Source of the DNA: Enoplosus armatus
Lineage: Eukaryota > Chordata > Actinopteri > Centrarchiformes > Enoplosidae
Length of the DNA: 64,000 nucleotides
Assembly (NCBI RefSeq): GCF_043641665.1
Contig: NC_092191.1
Span: forward strand, 23,574,581 to 23,638,580
Direction of reading: 5' to 3'
Both the position numbers and the translations under genes were made by a program. Positions 12,241 to 26,000 of this stretch are shown one piece after another. Within the stretch, counting starts at the first letter, position 1. Each line of letters starts with the position of its first letter. Below the pieces are notes generated by a model. It worked only from the letters and a program-made list of their open reading frames with translations, did no database searches and was not told where the DNA came from.

Positions 12241-13639
12241 ATTTTCAATATAAATCTCTTTAAAGATTGTGTGATGATGTGACACTGCCAGGAGTTGTAG
12301 GCAAGGTTGTTTACCTACCTTGCACTCAATGATATGGAGTGCAGTGTTACTTCACTGCAATTCAACACTTTGAACACCACACTTCCTAAACTTTTGCTTT
12401 GCTCGTTCTTGTTCAGTAAGGCTCAACAGGCATTTGTTTTTCGATAGGCGCTATTTTAAATGGGCTGTCTGCCAGATGGTTGTCCAGTGCTCTCCGTCAC
12501 TGCTACCATTCCTTGAACATGTCCTCCGGAAATGTCCAATTTCCCTGACATGACCAACCACAATTAGTGGGTTTTGCACACCTAGGTTAACACGGTTGTG
12601 GAGTTTTTTGGGGGGTTTTTTTGAGGCTGAGTGGATGTTTTCCAGGTTTTTATAACAAAGAGTTTAAGATTTAGGCTTCCCATCCAACGTTGCTGCAATT
12701 CATCAAGGCCTTAGCAAATTGTCTTATCTTATTACATCATAATGTAGAATAAAGACATTTTATGAGTGTAGATAGAAAAGTGACTAATGTATGGCTCAGA
12801 GGTCATTTGTATTTATGGCAGTACATGTCATTTTGTCATTTTGAAGACAGAAAATATCTCGGTGCCGTTGTGCTAATCTGCTGTTGTCAATACAATATTT
12901 TAAGTGTGACATACCAGACAGCCTAAAACCTGCAACAAAGCCTTAGCAGTAATTGATTTTTTTTTCTGTACATTCTCTGTGAGTAGTTTTAGATAACACT
13001 CTTTTGTCCCGCAGACAGCGCCTTGCTGTAGTAATTGTCACAGGTGTAATTTGAGCAGTTCTTTTGTGTCTCTGCAACAGTTACGTCCCCATTGGCAGTC
13101 GTAGTGTGCATTGAGACTAAAGCATGAGGGGAACAATGGCAAGCATCATAAAAGCTTTGAAAATAAATCATGTGTTTTTCTTCCCCTCTCTCACCACTCA
13201 GCCCGCCATTTGTAAGAACACAGATGGATTTTTTTTTTTTTTTTTTTTAACAGGGCAAATCTTTTGGGAGTGTTTGGAAACACGGCAGGCTTGGCTGTGA
13301 AGCTGCGCTGCTCTGTTTAACCTCATCTTAACTGTATTGGGTGATAAAGAATTACAGTAGATTATTCCTGCTGGGTGCTATCACGATTAAGTAGCGTACA
13401 GCTGTTGAACAGTAACCTCTAAGAAGCCAGCTTGTTGAGAGTGAGGATCTAGGTACTGGCATGGGGGGGGCCTCACTCTCCATTTCTTCTCTATCTCAAA
13501 TAATTTCTCTGTTCGCTGTTTCCGCAACAAGACAACAAAACAGTACAGTTCTACAAGGATATAATTTGGGCAAAATTATTTGTACTTCTTCCTGTTTAAT
13601 AACTTCTGGAAGGTCCTGAGAAAAAATGCATTGACAGTT
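12241..13639. other. Intergenic spacer between inverted repeat copies
   Basis: No gene is seen. A complex, non-repetitive block at about 12760-13170 has several ATTA/TAAT cores. It could be a noncoding regulatory element of vax1 or merely unique DNA. A poly(T) tract lies at 13230-13249. Confidence 0.35.
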
Positions 13640-14110
13640 AAAGGATAGATGGTTTTTCTTTTGTATAGTCTACAACTCTCATAAAAAGACCAAAACCAAC
13701 ACTATGCTAGCCTGTCTCTTAGTACTTTCTAACTTCCCTAAGCTCATTGGTTCTCACTGAAGACATAAATCCTTTAAAAACATGTAATGAATTCATTTTA
13801 AAAATGGCATGAAACAGTGCATTTGTTGGGGACTATTTGCAGCGGCGGATTAATCCACACTTGGTGCGCCAGTGAGTATTTGGGGCAGCAGGACGGTGTA
13901 TGTGGGATAGAGTCAAAATAAAGACAGTCTGTGTTTGTTCATGGTATTGAAGCAACATGCCATTTTACATTTTACTTTGTTGTTCTTCGAAATATACATT
14001 TGTAATATTGTTATAAAAAGTAGGACTGCAAACAGGATGCAATGTGGGGCAAGAGGTCACAAGTAGACGAAGGTTGGGAACCACTGATGAAACCAATGAT
14101 GATTAGTAGT
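13640..14110 (-). repeat. Dispersed repeat, minus-orientation copy
   Basis: Reverse-complement partner of the 12095-12240 copy. The best-matching arm is at 13812-13868, with about 50 of 57 positions identical. The flank toward 14090 (GGTTGGGAACCACTGATGAAA, read on the plus strand) resembles an end of a common fish repeat that begins 'GTGGTTCCCAACCT'. It is longer than the other copy. The boundaries are estimates. Confidence 0.55.
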
Positions 14111-16166
14111 TAGTAAATGTATTAGCTATTGCGCAAATGAAATGTCTTTACAGCAGGACTGAATAGCATTAGATATTACTACACTGATTTGAGGTTGTTA
14201 GCTTTGCTTGCTAACACAGCGGAATGACAGTATATAAAAAACATGAATTAATTTGTACCTACACCAGTGATGAACACAAAATGAACCGTATCCGTTAAAA
14301 TCTTTTGAAAAGTCAAAGCCACAAATCACACACTTTCCTTAAAAGGGGCAACATGTACAATCTGTACAACATACAACACCCCTTACCCTACAGAGTAGAG
14401 CGAAATAACAGCAGCGAAATGATCCCATGGGGGTAAAGAATGACAATATCAGGTGTTTCACGCGCAAATATGCACGACGAATATCAGAGAAGTCCTCGAG
14501 TAACTTCCAGATGCCACCAAGCAAGCAAGACCTGGACCCCAAAACCTCGAAGACCTGGAAAGAGGACAGACCACACTCACACAAAAAGAGGTTTGCCTCC
14601 CAAAGGACATCATTCAGAAGAGACGAGAAATACTGAAAAAAAGAGGATGAAGCAGTGGATTACAGACAACACAGAGCCTACGAAATCAAGGCCGACTGAT
14701 CACTTTTTTTTTTCCACGCAGCAGGGCCTGTAGCATGCCTCCAGAACAGCCACCGCACACGTCAGTTAAAGAGGAGAGCGTTGTACGGTTCAAGCAAACA
14801 CAGCTGCGCAGCAAATCTAGAAGAAGAGGCAAATACAATGAATGACAGCACTCCAGTGATCAGAAGATTTCAACAAAAGACACATGCAACCCAATTTAAA
14901 ACCCAATACTGACCCACCCCATGTCTGGAAGGGGCCACGTTTTACTCGAGGGCTAGGCAAAGAGATTAAGATATCTATCTGGCCTCACTTGTGGTCAATA
15001 ATTTTTTCCTGACGTTCAGCATCAAAAGCAAGGGGAAAGAGAAAAAAAATCTATAATGGGACACAACAGCACAAAACAGAGCAGTCACACACAAGAAACA
15101 ATGAATACCTAGATGAATAAATGAGGTATGAGAATTTTTTTCTTTTATAGCCCTTCATCTCTCCTGGGTTTTTTTTTTTGTTTTGTTTTTTTGGTGTTTT
15201 GTGTTTCTCAATTGCGGCAACATCTTTGACGAAGTGTTTTACAAGATGGTTTTCATCAATCAGCGGCACTTTTAAGAACTATCTTTACATCGGGCCGCTG
15301 GGATAAAAGCGAAATAACAGTCTTACCAAGAGATGAAAAGAATCATACTTGAAGAATAGGTGGAAGCGGTCACAGTCGATACTTGTAGCTCACCGTGACT
15401 GCGGGGCGAAAAAAAGCTGTATCACTTTTATAATCCTTTTATACCAGTGCATCATTTATCTAAAAGTAAAAAGTGTTCACACGTTCTCATACATCCCAAA
15501 CAAAGGGAAGTGATTCAGTCTGGTAATGTCTCGTCTAATCAAAACATCCTTTTCATTTCACTTCTGCCGTATAAAAGATGTCCTTGGCACTTCATTAACT
15601 TTGAATATAAAAAAAAAAAAAAAAGAAATCAGTTTTTTATTTATTTTTTTATTTTTATTTTTTGCATATGTGATGAACCGAAGTTTGTACAAGGTCTAAG
15701 TACCATTAGACTAAACTGGTGTAAATACATGTTTAATTCAGACGTGTAAACATTCAGCATGTGCAGCGCATGCTATGTCCATGCAGTGTCAAAAAGCACA
15801 GTATTACAAATACAGCCGAAACCATTTGTCAATCAATGAGTCCATTAGTTGACGGACAGAAAATGAATCGGTAACAATTTTGATAATTGATTAATCATCT
15901 AAATCAATTACTGAGCAAAATTTCCAAAAAATTTTTAAATGTGAGGATTTGCTGATTTTTCTCTGTTTTTCGTGTCATTGTAAACTAAATATCTGAGTAT
16001 CGGACATCACAATCCATTTGAAGACGTCACCAGGCAGGCATTTTTCACTATATAGTCATGTTTTTATAGACTAAAAGAATCCATACATCAATCAGTCATC
16101 GTAATAACCGGGATGTTGTTGCCCTAATTCCAGGATAACAGGCTGTTAATTTAAATCCACCTCATC

Positions 16167-16208
<42 letters not shown>

Positions 16209-17716
16209 TAAATTGCAAGAAAACATTTCAAAGCATAACGTTGTTTCCAGTGGGACAATCCTATCATGTAATAGCAATGGTCTGTGCATGAATCTGAACT
16301 ACACAGGAAATGATGCGACCTATTCAATTTAGTGGCGAGTCAGCGTCTCGGTATGTAAGGGATGTGTTCATGAGGGTCGCATCGGCGTCATAGTGTCAAG
16401 TAGTGACAGTGCGAGCGCACTTTACCAACATGAAAGTGGTTTTCTGGGACGTGGACATGATGTTTAGATGGTGACAGACATTTTTACAGTGTCCCACGTC
16501 AGCTCCTCATTAGACTCCTAAGAATCCCATAGCCAGGATTTTAAAAACCCTGAGCTCATCCAAATCCCCTCAGCATCATCTCACTACCCGAAGAAGAAGG
16601 CATTTTTGACGAGCCAACAACAACAACAACAACAACAACAAAAAACTTAATTCATTTTTTCCATTTTATGCCTTTGTGTAACTTTTCAATAATATTTTCT
16701 GTACATTTTGCTGTGCAAATGCTGTGTCAGAGCCTATTATATAGTATACATTATACATTGAGTTGACTTGATATGTTTTTTTGTCTGAAAACGATATTTT
16801 GTCAAAAGAAAATGTCAGAATCAGCCTCTTCAGGTCATTAAAGCCCCCAAATTCCCTCACACATGAAATCTGTGCTCCAGGTTGTAGCTACGGCCCTGAC
16901 CCTGACAGACCCCCCCCCCCCCCCCCCCCCCCCCCCCGCCCCCCTTCTCCATCCAATCTGCCATATCTACAATGGGATGAGTGAACACCTTGTTTGATTC
17001 AAGTGTAATTATGTTCTGATTTGCTATTCTTCCAGCCTATAATCACTCATCGCCGCTATGAATCACGATGCTGGAATACATGTCAGTCACACATTTGCAT
17101 ATGAAGACGGGCTTCCTGTGCCAAGGGCCATTAAATGTATGGCTGTGGGACAACAGAATCAGATCGCCGGACAGCGACCCGTGACGTTTCCGCACCGGTT
17201 GAGATGTGTGACTCGCGATCCTCTGGGGCCCTCATGTGGCCTCTGAAGGTAATGCTCCCCTCGTTCGTCAAAGGCTCAGCACATCAACATTAGTCATTGG
17301 TTTGACACTGAACCTTGTTTTTTGTCCCCTTTCCTTTAATTTAGTTTGCGATATTCCCTCTCTGCTGTAAGTCCTGAGTTGTGTTTCACATATGAATTTG
17401 ATTTTATGCAGTTTTACTCGCCACAAGGCTCTTTACAGTAAGTTACTGGGACGTCCTAAACGTAACCATAGCAGGGCTGAGAATCAACCTTGTGGGCCTG
17501 TACTTAGGTGCAGCTGGGGGGGGTTGTACAAAGGAATAAAGGAGAAAAGTGAGAAAAAATAAGAAAACAAACAGGAGCATCTGTAACAGGCTGCATGCGC
17601 ATGCGCACTTTGAGCTTACATCAACATGCTAACAGTGACACTGCTTTGGTTTGTCAAGAGCCAATATTGTAAGAAAAACAAATGTAATGCAGTGACAGCG
17701 AACATGTTGTAGATAT
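14111..17716. other. Intergenic, repeat-bearing, no gene seen
   Basis: Open frames here are short and unsupported. Visible structures are an old dispersed repeat at about 15840-16090 (TGTGAGGATTTGCTGATTTTTC ... GAAGACGTCACC), a (GT)n microsatellite at 16171-16207, (CAA)n at about 16618-16640, and poly(C) at 16910-16937. Poly(T)-rich tracts lie near 15130-15200 and 15645. Confidence 0.55.
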
Positions 17717-17900
17717 CAGAATCAGAAATACTTTATTGATCCCGGGGGGGGGGGGGGGGGGGGGGGGTTGTACAGTACCGGTGCTCCCATTCAAGAGCAG
17801 AAAGTATCATAAATTAGAAATAGAAATATGTACAAAATATAAAACAAATAAGAAATAGAAAATAGAAATATACACATTTGCAATATTTATTTAAATTATT
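17717..17900 (-). mobile_element. Non-LTR retroelement tail (TTTATTGATCCC family)
   Basis: The sequence begins ATCAGAAATACTTTATTGATCCC, is followed by a 24-base G run, then by an AT-rich AAATAGAAATA-type stretch. The TTTATTGATCCC signature is a very common fish repeat end, inserted here in reverse orientation. The G run sits where this family normally has only a few Gs. Confidence 0.5.
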
Positions 17901-19029
17901 CATATTTTAGGAGACCGGGTTGACTAGCTTAGCATACCGTTATTTCTGATCAGTATAAAGTTCCAGTTCAGCTCTCTGACGTGAGGGGAAACACGGAGTC
18001 CATTACGGTAAAAAAAAAAACAAGGAAATATCTCTCCTGCGCCTTTGAATTGGTTAACTGACGGCATTTTGTTTCAAACTCAGTTTCAGTTTCCACCTGC
18101 GGAAGAGGTAAAGTGAAACTCATTGCGGATTATATTCGTCGTGAGGACAGGAGGAGATGGACGCAAAAATGTATCACTCAGTGAAGCACAGCTTTTGGCT
18201 CAAGCTAGTCATATTCATGTGTGGCCATTATAACCCATTTATGTAATTTCTCATGTCACTTTTATATATTCCAACGGTAACTCGTGATGTTTTCTCCGCC
18301 ACTCAGTGATGTTTTTTTTATATATTATGACTTAATAATCATTAGCAACGTACTGTCTGTTGCAGCTGCTCGACAGTGAGTTTATCGCATTCATCCCACA
18401 AGCCATCAGTATAATTTTGATTACAAGAATTGTTGCCATAGTAGTAGCTCTTGACTTGTTTTTTTCTCGTCCAGAAGAAACGGCGTGAAACCTCAAAACG
18501 CTGACTTGGTGCTTCAGTGTGCGCAGGGGAAAACTGCGCTTTTACAAAACGACGGCATGAGCCTCTCCAGCCTCAAACTTTCTCTCATTTTAAATGCCAA
18601 ATATAGCCTGTCCCACTCTTTACCAGATGATGAACAGTGATCTTATCAGGCACCTGCGCCAGTTTACCACCAAACTATTCCTGTGAGAGAACAAACACGA
18701 GTTGTTTTGGGCTCTGTTCATTTACATCAGGAGTTTTTTTTAATTGTCTGTTTGAATATTATGCATATCATAGAGTGGCAAATTCGGCAAATCTCCGGCT
18801 GGCAGTCTCACGAAATCAAATTTCGGTAAGTTCTCACAGTGCACCGTGGCCTGCAACAACGCACGCAGCATGACCCGTTGCACGGCACTTTGTATATCTT
18901 TATTTCAGCACTAAATAAGACAACACTGAGAATAAGTCACATACCATGTCTTTGACATATGCTACTGGTTTCTCAGCTGTCCAACCCTGCCAACAGCTGT
19001 CCATTGTCATCGGTCCTGTTTGTGATTTT
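17901..19029. other. Intergenic, nothing recognised
   Basis: No exon, RNA gene or clear repeat is recognised. The composition is mixed, with short T-rich tracts. Confidence 0.5.
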
Positions 19030-19515
19030 CAGTGTGAAGCAGCTGGGAGGAGAGTCAGCACCTCCGAGTCTGAGGCCATTGGTACTTTCTTGGAAAATAG
19101 GGTATTGCCCCCTTCCGGGTTGGGGAACAGGTCGCTGCCTAAAGTGAAGACCTTCGACTATCTTGAGGGTTTTGCAAGATTGAAAGGAAAACTGTACAAG
19201 ACTATTGTGGTGAACAGAGAGATAAGCGGATACAAGCAACCGAAATGATTGTCTGGGTTTAGTCCAAGGAATAAGAGTGTTTAGGTTTAGGTGTTTCGGG
19301 CATCTGATCAGGATGCCTCCTGGACACCCCCCTGTATTCCAGGCACAGCCAAACGGTAGGAGACCTCAGGGCAGACCAAGAACACATTGAGAGAGACTAT
19401 AAATCCTACCTTGAGCCTTGGAATGCCTTGGGTTTGCCAGAGGGAGCTGGATGAAGTGGCTAGGGAGAAGGGTGTTAGGACTACTTCACCTAGCCTACCA
19501 CAATTAACACTACTT
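19030..19515 (+). mobile_element. RTE-type LINE 3' fragment
   Basis: The sequence around 19055-19180 (GAGGCCATTGGTACTTTCTTG ... CTGCCTAAAGTGAAGACCTTC) and 19290-19480 matches the 3' part of RTE/Rex3-like LINE ORFs I recognise. A decayed frame reads GHLIRMPPG and then RPQGRPRTH, motifs typical of the end of that ORF. Frameshifts interrupt it throughout, so it is a dead fragment. The assignment rests on motif memory, not alignment. Confidence 0.6.
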
Positions 19516-20425
19516 TGTGACTATTCTAAACTAGATCCTTTATGATTTAGGAGGTGGCTGGGTGAGATTATGACAGTTGAGGGAACTTTGCTTTCAAATA
19601 TTAATCCAGCTTTATTCTTTCAGGCGTGCATGGGTAAGGCTCCGTCCAGACAAAGACTACTTTAAACCAACCAGAGTAAGCCCTGGGAGTAGAATTAGAC
19701 GCACATAAAAAATGATTTTGAAAAGCATGAAGGATTCAGCTCAGGACCATTGTAATTTGACTTCTGCCTGTCGTTTGTTTCAGTTTATGGAAATGATCTG
19801 TTTAATGCTAATTCCCACTCATTTGGTTATGGTTTCCATTGCATATGAAAATGAACATCTAATCCAAATAGCTTCCATCACCAGCCATCCGTCCAGATGG
19901 TAGCCTACTCGTCAGGACAGCGGTACAGCTGCTTTCTTGCAACTCTTGTCAAAACCGTCGCTACTAATGGCAACGGTGAGTACAATTTATAACTCTGAAG
20001 AGTATATGGTTGTATAGTTTGCTTGATACTTAACAGTGAGCTTGTGGCGCTGCTATTGTACCTTTCTTGCACTTTCTATTGTGTTATGTTTCTGTGTCAT
20101 TCCAAGGCAATATACTCATTTAGCCCACATAAGTCGACTGATCTTAACCAGGAATATTGCATTTTAGATAACATAAAATACAGCGTCATTTCAGATATTT
20201 GCGGTATTTTCCCCAGAACTGATAGCAAATGACTTGCATATGCAACATTTTGGTTGGTAGGAATTGTGTGTTTGTTTTGTATGACTTGCATTACTAAAAA
20301 AAAAAAAAACTGATAAACACAGCTCAAAAAATTATTTAAAAATATATGCATATAAGCACGTCATTTCATCAAAGGGAAATTTTGCGTATTGAGTCACAAC
20401 AAAAGTTATTACATTACATGTACTT

Positions 20426-20456
<31 letters not shown>

Positions 20457-21852
20457 GATAATCTTCAGAACCTGGGGTTCGGACATCCCACATTAAAAAC
20501 TTCAAATGTAAAACAATTGTTTTTCCAGCATTCCGACATATCTTACTATATGTGCAGATTTTTGCTGGAACAAACATTATGCTGCCATTGACTTCCACTT
20601 GAATGTTGCTGAGAAGACAACACCTGTTCATTCGAGACGCCACCTCATGATGAATTCAAAACATGCATCACAAGGCTCTTTCGGGCAGAGCGTATTGTTA
20701 CAGGCAGTCCGTTTTGTCATTTTCCTATGAAAATGAAATAACCATCTCATGCTAATTTACTGCGCTTAAATGCGTGATGATCTTAGTCACTTTGCATCAT
20801 AGCCCACATTTGAATTTGTGAAAAAACGATTTGGCTTATTAGAGCTGCGTGCCCGAGGTCGACAGAAGTCTGAGCCTGAGGTGCACGTGGGACTCTAAAG
20901 AAGATATACTTTTAACTTGTAGCACATTTCATCAACACATTGCAACACTCATCACATCCTGGTCATGGGTTTCAGCTTGGCCATTTTATCAGCTAGGTAG
21001 TACATTTCAGTCAGCCACTTTCAATAGAAAGGGTCAAATATGTGTGTGTATATATATATATATATATTTGATATTTGAGTTGACATAGACGGTGTGTTGG
21101 TGAAACTGCAGGGGTGAAATCTCTCTAAGGACTTGCAAAGACTCAACCGTCTCGTGCCAAGCCTGATTCAGTGTAACACCAATAATAAAACCATTACAAA
21201 AGCAGCAAATACGTTGAACATTTTATAACATACGTGGAAGAAAGTAAAAAGAAAATATATTACATACAATATAACTAAGGCTACAAAAAATACATTTAGT
21301 CCCAGAGGACTTTGAGTACATACACGTTTTATTGCCAGTTCTACACACTTTGTGTTGTCTTGTATAGAAGAAAATGTAATATCTAATAGTTTTTAGCTCG
21401 ATACACACCCCCCCCCATGGGTGAAAACCCAGGAAAGAACTTGGTCTTTCGAGACTAGCGGGGAGTCACACCTTAAAACTTGCATGAGACCCCATTTTGT
21501 CACAGCAACTTAAGTAACATTGAAGTGTGAATTGTCTTATCCAGGAAAGCCCAGAATTCAATTCGCCTTTCAGCCTTGTGAAACAAATGCGTATTGGTCT
21601 GTGTTTGGTCACCTCAGACAAATGTGTATTTTAAATCTGTGCCCTTAGTTTGCAGGCCAGAGAGGTTCTGATGCAACCTGTATGTGTGTATGCTTGCATG
21701 AAAATGCTCACCATAATCATTGTTTTCAGATGAAATAAAGATTCTTCTCTTCAATTTGGTGCCGAAGTGAAGTTTTCCTCAACAAAAGAGACTTGTCATC
21801 TGGAATATGTCTCACAGTGTCAATGGATTCATGCATTGTTTTTATTCAACAG
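19516..21852. other. Sequence upstream of the extra C2 exons
   Basis: Probably promoter and first intron of the C2 module if it is expressed. It holds an (AT)n tract at about 20424-20450, another AT run near 21048-21066, and a piece at 20455-20645 (CCACATTAAAAACTTCAAAT) that partly recurs at 61050. Apart from a candidate nine-base first coding exon at 19967-19975, no exon is seen. Confidence 0.4.
19967..19975 (+). CDS. Candidate tiny first coding exon (M-A-T) of the C2 module
   Basis: ATG GCA ACG is followed directly by a strong donor (gtgagt) in phase 0. It would join in frame to the first C2 exon at 21853, giving a start M-A-T-K-E-A-A. Group IV phospholipases often have very short first coding exons. 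The evidence is only a start codon plus a good donor, so this may be chance. Confidence 0.25.
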
Positions 21853-23021
21853 AAGGAAGCCGCCACCTCACAGACACTGAGTGTCACCATAATGAGAGCA
21901 GAAAACATCCTCTCTCCAGATTATTGTACGTATAGCTATCGATTCGATTTGTTAATGAACATATTGCGACATGCATATTTTGATGTATGATGTGACAAAA
22001 TCCTTTTGCCCCATTTCCACCTGTATGAGGTAGGCACTGATGTCACAGTTTTCACAAAAAAAAAAAAAAAAAGAGTGTGAAATTGATCATATATTTGCTT
22101 TTTTGTCACATCCTTTTTCTCCCGTTATTTATTCCCGACAAAAACTTCGTAGAAGTCTTTAAAAATCCACCTGGTTGACCAAATGTTTCTACTTATTTTT
22201 TATTTTTTATGAAGCCCTCTGTCACTACCCTTTCATCCTGATATATGATTAAGACGGTGGATGATCTAAGCAGTGATACACACTTTGACAGAATTTTCAG
22301 ATAAAAGACCGTCTGGGACTATACCGAGTACTCATTGCTTAACTGGCTGAGATTTTCCCCTCTGAAAATGTCTGAGAAAGCGTCTTCTTTACACAGACAG
22401 CTAACTTCAGTTCCCTATATGTAGCCTCTTTTGAAAAGGATGACGTCTTCTCCTCCGAAAGCCCTTCCATAACCACATCAGACTACGGAAACGTTATGTG
22501 GATGACATTTTCATGAGGTATGATAGACATCCCGCAGGGTATCTCAATCGCCGCCATGAATATTTCACCGTTAGTCACGATCTACGACACGTGCGTTTTT
22601 TTGGACATTCTTGTTAAACACGGGGGCAGGACGTTGGTGACAGGCCTGTGCAGAAAAGAAAAGGACAAACGTTCTGTCTTACGTGGTCAATCATTCCATT
22701 CCCATCAGCCAGTTTAGTCGTGTGAGGAGACGCTACACTAAACCTAAACTGTCTATGACAAACAAGCAGATATAGTAGAACACAGATTCAAGGAAAGAGG
22801 GTATAATAAAAAGCTTCCTGACACAGGAAGAGCGCCTCATCAAAAAAGTAAAACCTCCACCAAAGAACGGTCTTAGGTGCTTATTTAAAATATTCACCTC
22901 TGGGAGAAGATTTTGGAAAAAAAAAACTATATGAAAACACTGGCACATTTTGAGCTCTGATCCTCTATTTAAAACAATGAATCCCAAGTTTGACCCAAAG
23001 TAGTGTACAAACGTGCCCCTA

Positions 23022-23089
<68 letters not shown>

Positions 23090-26000
23090 ATTAACAGGAA
23101 AACAATGAAAGTCAGAAGCACTACAATCTCGTTCCACAAGTAAATGCAATCTATCTTAATCAAATGACCATATGTAGGAACTGTGCAGGAATTCCATAAA
23201 GAAACTAAAAACCGGGATAGCAGAGCACAGGAGCTGCATCCAGACCCAGGACCTACCAAACCTGGTGGCAGTGCACTTTTCATCCAATGGCCTCTCTCAG
23301 AAGAGAAAAAGAGAGTGATTCCAGAAGTCTGAGAAAAATGAGATCAAACATTTTCCCTAAAATAAATGAAAAAAAAGAAGTGGTAACCATGTTGTGGTGG
23401 TTACCGCGATGCCCGTCAACATGTTCACGTTCCGAACCCATGAGTACTCAATTTCAATTCAATTTCAGTTCAATTTTATTTATATAGCGCCAAATCACAA
23501 CAAAAGTCATCTCATGACACTTTACAAATAGAGCAGGTCTAGACCGACTCTTTATAATGTTATTACAGAGACCCAACAGGTCCCACCATGAGCAAGACCT
23601 TTGGAGACAGTGGCAAGGAAACCCTTCCTTTTAAGAGGCAGAAACCTTGAGCAGAACCAGGACTCTGGGGGGGGGGGCAGCACCAGCAGTAGCCATAGCA
23701 GCTATAATAATAATAACAATGGAAATATGACTGATAATAGGAGTCACAGCTGTAATAATAACTGAGATATGATTAATAGCAATAACAACTTTAATAGTAA
23801 CGGAACTACGACTAATAATAATAACTGTAGTGATGAGAGTCAGGCAGGCCCATGGCAGCAGCAGCACCCAAGCGTACCAGGACCACGATCCACAGGAACC
23901 TGCGAGACGACAAAGCACAAAGAAACTCCGGGGGAAGATATAAAGTTAATAACATGCATTGGACTGTGATGAATGTGTAAAGATGGGGAGGGAGAGGAGG
24001 AAAGCTCAGTGCATCATGGGAAGTCTCCCCAGCAGTCTAGGCCTATAGCAGCATAACTAGGGGGCTGGTCCAGGCAGGTCTGAGCCAGCCCTTAACTATA
24101 AGAAGTTTTAAGCCTACTCTTAAAAGTAGTAGTAGTTTCTGAGTACTATGAGTACATAGTTTCTTTTCTCTTTGGCCTTCAGCAGTAAAAACTTTATGAA
24201 TCTGGCTGCGCAGGTGGTTGAACTGCAGCTCTTCACCACTTTTGTAATATACAACAGCAGTTGCACGTTTACGACTTCCACATATGACATCTATATGACC
24301 TTAGAGCCTTTAAGTACTCACACAACCCCAGAGTGTGGTGTTACTGTGTGAAGTTGGGGTTGGGGGAATATTGCATGCGCTGGATTTTATTTTTCTCCCC
24401 GGTAATGCTTACAGACCAGACCGGCGACAGTTTTTTGGTGTACTTGTTGGTTCTGCCAATGTTTAAGTTCCTGTCCTGTTAACATGGTTTCAAGTTTTAT
24501 ATATTCATGACGAAATAAGCCAAAATCAAAGTTAAGTTAAAGGGAAAAATTAAACTAACTTGCTTCATCGGGACTGTGTGGGCGTGGTTTCATCAGATTT
24601 GAGTGACATCGTGTTTTTCCAACAAACCCCTGTGGCTTTAACACCAACATTAAGTACTATTTGGAAAACCAGGTGTGGGGGGGGGGGGGGGGGGGGGGCA
24701 TGAAATGGTTGCTGAGGAGCAGGGAAAATCATCTATTAATCCTCTTCCTGTTCTCAAACGCCAGGGTCCGAAGCAGACTGCTATGTTACCGTATGTCTCC
24801 CCTCCACATCCCCGAGGGTCGACAGGACAACAGTCGTGGCAAACAGCAAAAACCCAGAGTGGAATGAAACCTTTACTTTCAAGGTCAATGACAATTTCAA
24901 GGTGAGACCGCTGAGTAATTGAAGTGCTCAGTTTGAACATGAATGTAACATAGTGGATAGTAGATATTACATGTAGAGTGTGCTACCCTCTATTCGTCAC
25001 AAAATCCATACAAGGCCTCCATCTGGCGTCCCCTGTGACGACAAAATACAGCCCCATTTCACTGAAGATGTTAAGCTAATTATCATAAAGGTGCCTGGAA
25101 CCTCAAAGCCATTTTATTATCAAAAGTGAACATGCCACATGGCCAAAAGACAACCCATGTGCGAACAAACTCCAAATACAGCCCTTCACCTCGTCACGTC
25201 AGCGTAGTCTTTTGTCCAGTTTTTCAGTGTTATCAGCCTTCTCCGTGGAAAATTCAAAAGGGAATTGGTGCTTTTATGTGTGAAATCTGTTGTAAATGTT
25301 GCTTTGTGCCAATGGTGTTGCCCACTATAGGCTACTCACCCATGCAGTTAATGGAAATCTCCAAACAAGTAAATAAATAACCCTTGAAGAACCTTTTGTC
25401 AAGGGCACAAACAAAAAAAGTTTTCTGGTGAGCCCCGCCCCGCCATAAAGACTGTGCTGTATTTCCAGAACACTCTTGGGATATGTCTGTATGACGAGGA
25501 CCCCCTGAAGTACGACAACCTGATCTCCGCCCTAAAGTTTGATATCAGCAGTCTGACTGTAGGGAGGAAGGAAACTAAGGAATTCATCGTAGACCCTGAG
25601 GTAAAGACATCAAACATACCCTCCGCAGCACCCATAGACTTGAAAAGGGTACTGTAGAGGCCATTATCAAGCAAAATGGATGTGAGGATTTGCTGCTTTA
25701 TCTGTGTTATATCATTGTAAATACAGTTGGGGGGTTTTTTTGTGTGTGGGGTGGGGGGGGGGGAGAAAGTCGGAGAAAAGCAAACAATTTGAAGTGATCA
25801 CCTTGGACTCTGGAAATTGGAAGCAGGGATTGTTTTGGAAGCAGGGAACACTGTTTTCTGACATTGTGTAGACTAAACCAATAGTAGATTCAAATCAGTC
25901 CATTGATAAATAACACAAACAATAATTTGTTGCAAACCTAGTGAAATGAAGGGAGAAATAACGTACTGCAGATTAGGGGTGGCGGTGATATGTACTTGAT

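Noticed and set aside
22733..23283. Minus-strand open frames with long Val-Cys repeats
   Set aside because: They are translations of the (AC)n microsatellite at 23022-23088.
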